DNA of 64,000 nt from Craspedostauros australis (taxonomy: Eukaryota > Bacillariophyta > Bacillariophyceae > Mastogloiales > Achnanthaceae), in contig JAMXDE010000036.1 in NCBI GenBank assembly GCA_026770025.1, positions 62,001-126,000 of the forward strand, read 5' to 3'. Below the pieces are notes generated by a model, which saw only the letters and a program-made list of their open reading frames with translations, was not told where the DNA came from and searched no databases. Positions 59,215-64,000 of the stretch are shown piece after piece. Made by a program: the position numbers and the translations under genes. The first letter of the stretch is position 1. Each line of letters opens with the position of its first letter.

Positions 59215-59564
59215 TGATTGTCAATGGACAGACGATACCACACAAACCATGAGTGGGATCCACACTGAGCAAATGACCGCCCTGCACGGACATAATTTTT
59301 CAGAACAGACAGGTTTCACCCCATCTCCCACACCTCCGGTCACGTGAAAAACCTGCACAAAGATTTGATCGTGCAGAAATATTTGCATATGAGAAGACAC
59401 TTCTTCATAAATAAATAAAAACGCAAAGATTAAACCCTCTTATGAGGCTGCGCCGGTGGCGCTTTTCTCCGCCTCCTTTCAACCTCGCGCCTGGCGCGAG
59501 GGGAGCACGGAATCTGTGTGTTGTGGTTTTGTGTAATATGCATGTCCGGGTCGCTGGGGCTGCA
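59215..59564 (-). other. Probable LINE 3' UTR
   Basis: Between the LINE stop codon and the truncated copia LTR. It holds two strong hairpins, CTCGCGC-CTG-GCGCGAG (about 59486-59502) and GCGCC-GGT-GGCGC (about 59450-59462), and an AT-rich AATAAATAAAA stretch near 59408-59420. No poly(A) tail is visible at 59215. Confidence 0.5.
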
Positions 59565-62500
59565 TCAACCTTGATCTGGGTCGGGGTGCGCTTGTCGGCG
59601 ACATTGGAGCCACTTGAGCAGGGCGCCAGAGGCGGCCGGCTCGTGGATCGCTAACGCTGCTTGCTCTACCCATACCGCGATCAGAGGTATCGCCGCTGCC
59701 CCGCCCGGCTCCGTTGTAAGAAGTCGTTGATGAAGTATTTGGTCCTGCTCGAGGCGGAGCCGAAGTGATTGCGCCCTATCTCGCAGGGACTGAATCATTT
59801 CGGCTTCGGCCGAGGTTGGACTTTCGAATTGAACCTCGTTTCGTGACGCCCACTGATCCCACGCTATATGCCATATACGCCGCACCAGTTGCCTTGCCCA
59901 CTTTGAGGCTGATCTTCTCGACTTTTGCTGCTGCAAGAATTCTTGTTGGAGAGGTATCCAGTCTTGGACTAGGAACCCCTGCCGCAATGCTACCGGGCCG
60001 ACCGACCTCTGCCTGCTTGCCGCTTCATGGAGCTGGCCGCCTTGACTTGTCGCCCAGAGATACGCCGACCCTTCGAGCTGGCTGCGCAGAATGGCCAGAA
60101 TGACGGTGGTGACCCCCGGCGCTGTAGGATACCGCCTGAGCCACCTGCCAATGTCCTTTAGATGACGGCGCGCGACTCCTCGGCGGTCCTCTCCTGGGCA
60201 TCGCCAGAAATGCTGCGCGTCCTCCCGTGCATCGCAACTAGGGCACGCATCTGACTGCCTGAGACCCCATCTTTTCATTCGCGACCCCATTGGAGCCTCT
60301 CCTGTGATTAGCTTGACTGTCAACAGGCGTTGAGTGAAATTGAGTTCTCGAAGAGCTGTTCCCACCGCATCCCACGCCACGTGCATGGCTTGACCCACCA
60401 CCTTTCTGGATGTCAGTACTTGGACTGAGTCCCTGAATGTTGGAGCGTGCGCCACAGTCCGGTATGTTATCCTTGTCAACTTCCTTGTGTTCGTGAACGA
60501 GACTCTTTCGCCGTGTACATGGCCACCATAGACCGTCGTGGTGGGCAAAGAAAGTCTAGCCGCTGCCGCCAACTTGTCTGCAATGATGTTCATGTGCGCC
60601 CATTGGTCGAGGGAATTCCAGTTGGCTTGGTCATCTTGATGCCCTTTGACATGTCGTCCACTGACTTGGATGGGTATTTCATGACAAAGATTTCGGACCG
60701 CTCGCAGCATATCAGCGTCGGTCGACGTGGGTGACAAACTCCATTCCGGGTCGAGTGCGTGTAGAGCTCCAACATTGTCGCAGCCCACCACCACTGCGCC
60801 AGTTGTGATACTGTAGACTTCACAGACCGTAGCCACTATCACGAGCACACCGTACATGCCCGCTAGCTCTGCTCGGTGGGATTGCATGGTGCCGTCTGTA
60901 GCAGGCGCCAAGTTCGTTATCAGCAGCTGCACGGCTTCGCCATTGCACTTTGCGAGGAGCACTGCGCCCGAGGCGCCTTTGCTGTTGGCCACGGACCCGT
61001 TGCTGCAAGCCTTGAGCGTACCTTGCTGGGCTGCCTTAGCCAATGTGTCCCAGCTGCCTTGAATTTCGTGGCGTTGAACTGACCACTGCTTCGACGGTGG
61101 CAGCCTCGCCAATGCCTCTTCCATGCCTATCGAGCGCGCTCGGTCGGGCTGTATTCCTTGCGCTGTGTTCGTGATGATGAGCTGTGCTCCCTGCCAGTAG
61201 CCGTCGGCCACATGTGTTGTTTCAACCACGTTCCCTTCCATGAGTTCGTAGGCCCGTCGTCTTCCCCGCCGTGGCACCCGTCGGAACTGCTGCTTTGAGA
61301 GAGGCACGCTTAATCTGTCGCTGGCTGGGTCCCAGAACGCTTCCGGCCGTTGCGACGAGTACACTTTCCAATCTCCCAGCGCTTGCCCCAACCTTGCCGA
61401 CTGGGTGCGCGACGCTTGGAATATACCCCGGACGGCCTGGCTCCAAAAGCGCCAACTTACGCTCCCGATGCTTCCCACTGGTGGCCATCGCATGCAAGAT
61501 TGTCGGAGAGGTATGCGGCCTGGCGGTGCCGCCGCTGGGTGGAGGTTGCAGCCATCCGCCGTGACGATGTCCGACATCCAAAAGACTTGCTTGGCCATTC
61601 GGCATAGATTGACATGTCGCTCAGCTTGTTTCCCGAGCTTGAGGGCTTTGATGCGCACCATGATTGGCGCATCGTGTTCTCGTGGGGCGTGCAGTATCCT
61701 GTTCTCCCACTGCACTGAAATGCCCACCCTCTTTGTCTCCAGCCACACAGCCTTCATCCAGGACTCCGAAGCAAGATGACTCCATTCGTCTGGCTCCATT
61801 TGCATCACGTCCGGTACTCCGACTTGGATAGTCATCAGCTCCACCAGAGTGTGCATGAGCTTGCCCGTGAGCGTGCTCCGCATCCAGTGCCTTGCCATAG
61901 CCTCGAGATGTTTCGTTACCTGCACGTAGTACAAGTGATGCACCTCCATTCCCAGCCCTTCTGACGGCCCGAATATGATTTTTCTCGACATGTTGCGTTG
62001 CAACCCTGCTGCAGGAAGTGACGCCATCAGGACCGGCCGCATGATTCGCTCACAAGCCTCGTTCGTGAAGGTTGCGCTCATGAGTGGGTACTCGAGCGCC
62101 TTCCATATGGTTGCTTTCATCGCTATCCAAGCATGTATTCGGAGCATGCGACTTCGCCGCATTTTGTCCGCCCACTGGCTGGCCTTTTTTGCGTAGTACT
62201 TCTCATTGTCATCCTGAACCCCATCATGTCGCACCATTACTCCCAGTGCCTTGCGCGCTTGATCAACGTGGAGTCTCACAAGCGTCGACCTTTGTTGGCT
62301 GTCCGGTTGCCGGATGCTGATGTCTCCTGGCTGCTCGCTGATACTCTTGTATTGCCACGCTTGACCATCCCATTTGAACGCCATTAGGTACCAATAACTT
62401 TTTCTGGGCTCGAGTGCGCCTCCTGTCGCTCGCAGCATTCCCTCCCACGAATCAACCACTTGCTGGATTTCTGACATGCACGCTTCCGGGTCGCTCGCGT

Positions 62501-64000
62501 CAGCTTTTATTGTGTGTATGAGATCCGTGTCGTCCACAAAGGAGAAGCATACCAGTTTGGTACTGACCGATTGGGTGGGGCTGGTCGATGCGAAGCCGTA
62601 TCCTTGAGCCGACATCGCCTTCATGATCGGGGAACTCATTGCCACCCATCCAGCTGGAGATATCCCGAGCCCCTGTAGCAGTCCTTGCAACTTGGATCCA
62701 CGATGAGGGTATGTGCGCGTAGACTTGCCAAACCCTGTGAGTACGTGATGTTGCATAGACTGGACTGCTGCCGTCACGCTGCGCCCGACCACTTCTGGCA
62801 CTCCTATCTGCTGCATGCTGAGCTCCAGAGGCACGTGCGCCATTCTGTCATAGCAGCTCTTTGCATCATTTGAGCAGATACAGCTGGTGGATGCCGTCAA
62901 CCGCACGATGTCATCTGTCATTCGATTGTTCAGACTGACCTCCGCCGCGCTGCGTTGCTTACGACTCCCGTATTGTTCGTCTGGAAGCAGGTGGTGTTTT
63001 TCCGCATGTCTCATCATGATTTTTCCGATCCATTTCAGATTAGCATTGAAATCTCCCTCCACAAGACTTATCGTCCGGAACCTGGAGACTCGAAAGTTGC
63101 CTGGCTCCTTCAGTAAGGTGACGTCAGTGCACACTAGCCATCGTTGAAGGTTGTATCCAGTGCGTAGGGATATTTCTCTCATGACAGCGTCGACGTGCGC
63201 GAGCTCGTCGGACCGAGCATTTGCCTTCCACAGACCGAAGTGAAGCCCGGATGGACCTGAGGTGGTTTTTTCACGTGCCTTCGACCACAGCCTCTGATGA
63301 CTCTCCGTCGTGACGGCTAAGTCTGACTCTTCCCATGGGATGACTTCAGTCTGGCTGAGAGCTTCCAACAGTTTGGTCGTGTGTTGGTCGAGCTTTCGCT
63401 GGTGCCGCCGACTTGCTCCTTGCGCGCCGTATTTTTGCACGTCTCGCGCGACTGCCGGTTGCTGGAGAGGAGTTACATACGCCTGCCGGTACTTGGCTTC
63501 GTTGGCTCGCATGCATTGCTCGATGACTGCATGCTCTCGATCGTACACCTGTTCTTCTCCGTCGGGATTGGTCGCGATCACCATTGTCACTTTGCCACTC
63601 GAGTCATATTCCCCGACCGCCGCTCGTATAGCCTTGAACGTCTCCACTGTCTCCTCTCGCTTTTGTATAGAGATCAGAGCTGCTTCTGACGTTGTGTTGC
63701 CGTCTTTGGCCATCTCCGCCGCTCTGGATTGTAGGAATGTTTGTCTGTGTTTGAGGGCGTTTTTCTTGGCAGTCTTCCAACGGGAGTGCGCTCGCTTCCG
63801 CTTATCTTCCAATTCGTCCTTGCTGAGAGTTGCTGTTCGCGTGGCAATGCCTGCCTGCTGCTTTGCTCGCTCGTACCATCTTGAACTGACTTTCTTGCCG
63901 TTCCTCCTCTTCCATGCCAGATTCCAAAATTGTTTCTCCATGGCTCTTCGCTTTATCTCCGGTGAAAATGGAACTCTTCCTGTGTGGATTGGACGAGCTC
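59565..64000 (-). CDS. LINE ORF2, reverse transcriptase and RNase H, partial
   Basis: An uninterrupted minus-strand frame of at least 1478 codons. It is still open at the window edge (an in-frame ATG at 63941 is internal, since ARPIHTGRVPFSPEIKRRA precedes it). From the N-terminus: a basic linker, the non-LTR reverse transcriptase with KTTSGPSGLHFGLWK, FRTISLVEGDFNANLKWIGK, CSNDAKSCYDRMAH, LLQGLGISPAGW and FVDDTDLI (near residue 468 from that ATG), then an RNase H domain near residues 975-1110 (CSNGSVANSKGASG, SHRAELAGMYGVL, GCDNVGALHAL, GRHVKGHQDD), then a CPSC-H-C zinc motif (near 1230) and a charged tail. The first RNase H Asp reads Asn. An endonuclease domain, if present, lies outside the window. 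Confidence 0.92.
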   Translation of the reverse strand, partial: ARPIHTGRVPFSPEIKRRAMEKQFWNLAWKRRNGKKVSSRWYERAKQQAGIATRTATLSKDELEDKRKRAHSRWKTAKKNALKHRQTFLQSRAAEMAKDGNTTSEAALISIQKREETVETFKAIRAAVGEYDSSGKVTMVIATNPDGEEQVYDREHAVIEQCMRANEAKYRQAYVTPLQQPAVARDVQKYGAQGASRRHQRKLDQHTTKLLEALSQTEVIPWEESDLAVTTESHQRLWSKAREKTTSGPSGLHFGLWKANARSDELAHVDAVMREISLRTGYNLQRWLVCTDVTLLKEPGNFRVSRFRTISLVEGDFNANLKWIGKIMMRHAEKHHLLPDEQYGSRKQRSAAEVSLNNRMTDDIVRLTASTSCICSNDAKSCYDRMAHVPLELSMQQIGVPEVVGRSVTAAVQSMQHHVLTGFGKSTRTYPHRGSKLQGLLQGLGISPAGWVAMSSPIMKAMSAQGYGFASTSPTQSVSTKLVCFSFVDDTDLIHTIKADASDPEACMSEIQQVVDSWEGMLRATGGALEPRKSYWYLMAFKWDGQAWQYKSISEQPGDISIRQPDSQQRSTLVRLHVDQARKALGVMVRHDGVQDDNEKYYAKKASQWADKMRRSRMLRIHAWIAMKATIWKALEYPLMSATFTNEACERIMRPVLMASLPAAGLQRNMSRKIIFGPSEGLGMEVHHLYYVQVTKHLEAMARHWMRSTLTGKLMHTLVELMTIQVGVPDVMQMEPDEWSHLASESWMKAVWLETKRVGISVQWENRILHAPREHDAPIMVRIKALKLGKQAERHVNLCRMAKQVFWMSDIVTADGCNLHPAAAPPGRIPLRQSCMRWPPVGSIGSVSWRFWSQAVRGIFQASRTQSARLGQALGDWKVYSSQRPEAFWDPASDRLSVPLSKQQFRRVPRRGRRRAYELMEGNVVETTHVADGYWQGAQLIITNTAQGIQPDRARSIGMEEALARLPPSKQWSVQRHEIQGSWDTLAKAAQQGTLKACSNGSVANSKGASGAVLLAKCNGEAVQLLITNLAPATDGTMQSHRAELAGMYGVLVIVATVCEVYSITTGAVVVGCDNVGALHALDPEWSLSPTSTDADMLRAVRNLCHEIPIQVSGRHVKGHQDDQANWNSLDQWAHMNIIADKLAAAARLSLPTTTVYGGHVHGERVSFTNTRKLTRITYRTVAHAPTFRDSVQVLTSRKVVGQAMHVAWDAVGTALRELNFTQRLLTVKLITGEAPMGSRMKRWGLRQSDACPSCDAREDAQHFWRCPGEDRRGVARRHLKDIGRWLRRYPTAPGVTTVILAILRSQLEGSAYLWATSQGGQLHEAASRQRSVGPVALRQGFLVQDWIPLQQEFLQQQKSRRSASKWARQLVRRIWHIAWDQWASRNEVQFESPTSAEAEMIQSLRDRAQSLRLRLEQDQILHQRLLTTEPGGAAAIPLIAVWVEQAALAIHEPAASGALLKWLQCRRQAHPDPDQG

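Overview
The window looks like nuclear DNA of a photosynthetic stramenopile, most likely a diatom. Genes are split by short GTAAG...AG introns. A predicted plastid protein carries the signal-peptide plus SAF-type presequence of algae with secondary plastids. There is a heat-shock-factor type DNA-binding protein of the kind expanded in diatoms, a DUR3-type urea symporter, and CoDi-like copia and LINE retroelements. The species cannot be named from this sequence. I see no tRNA, rRNA or CRISPR array. Percentages and repeat counts were made by eye.

Layout. 1-10 kb: a secreted cysteine-rich repeat protein (2081-3382, +), a solo-LTR-like copy (4118-4848), a BCS1-type AAA ATPase (5358-7268, -) and a frameshifted PIF/Harbinger-like DDE transposase (8115-9170, -). 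10-16 kb: two opposed arrays of a 20-21 bp periodic motif (10091-10440) lie just upstream of a two-exon gene of an unrecognised family (10703-12390, +); a two-exon kinase-like gene with an altered HRD motif follows (14117-16076, +). 16-27 kb: a long gene-free stretch, a plastid-targeted four-repeat membrane protein (19872-21178, +), a small acidic protein (21985-22446, +) and a four-exon DUR3 symporter (23138-26886, -). 27-36 kb: about 5 kb without a convincing gene, then an HSF-domain gene with a 1.35 kb intron (32003-34749, +).

36-46 kb: a very long FAAL-ACP-LbH (Pls-type) gene (36278-41566, +) is cut by a 747-bp solo LTR with a 6-bp target duplication. Downstream the minus strand carries decayed coiled-coil sequence and a 978-bp TIR element (45651-46628). 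46-51 kb has only scattered remnants and a tandem E2F-like site. 51-53.2 kb: a second member of the unrecognised family (51278-53216, -), again with unusual inverted and direct repeats upstream. 53.7-59.2 kb: a decayed Ty1/copia element. 59.2-64 kb: a LINE on the minus strand whose long open frame runs off the window and which seems to have inserted into the copia 3' LTR.

The genes do not form one pathway. The main themes are retroelement activity (insertion, nesting, LTR-LTR recombination) and a two-member gene family in which both members have ordered G/C-run repeats upstream.
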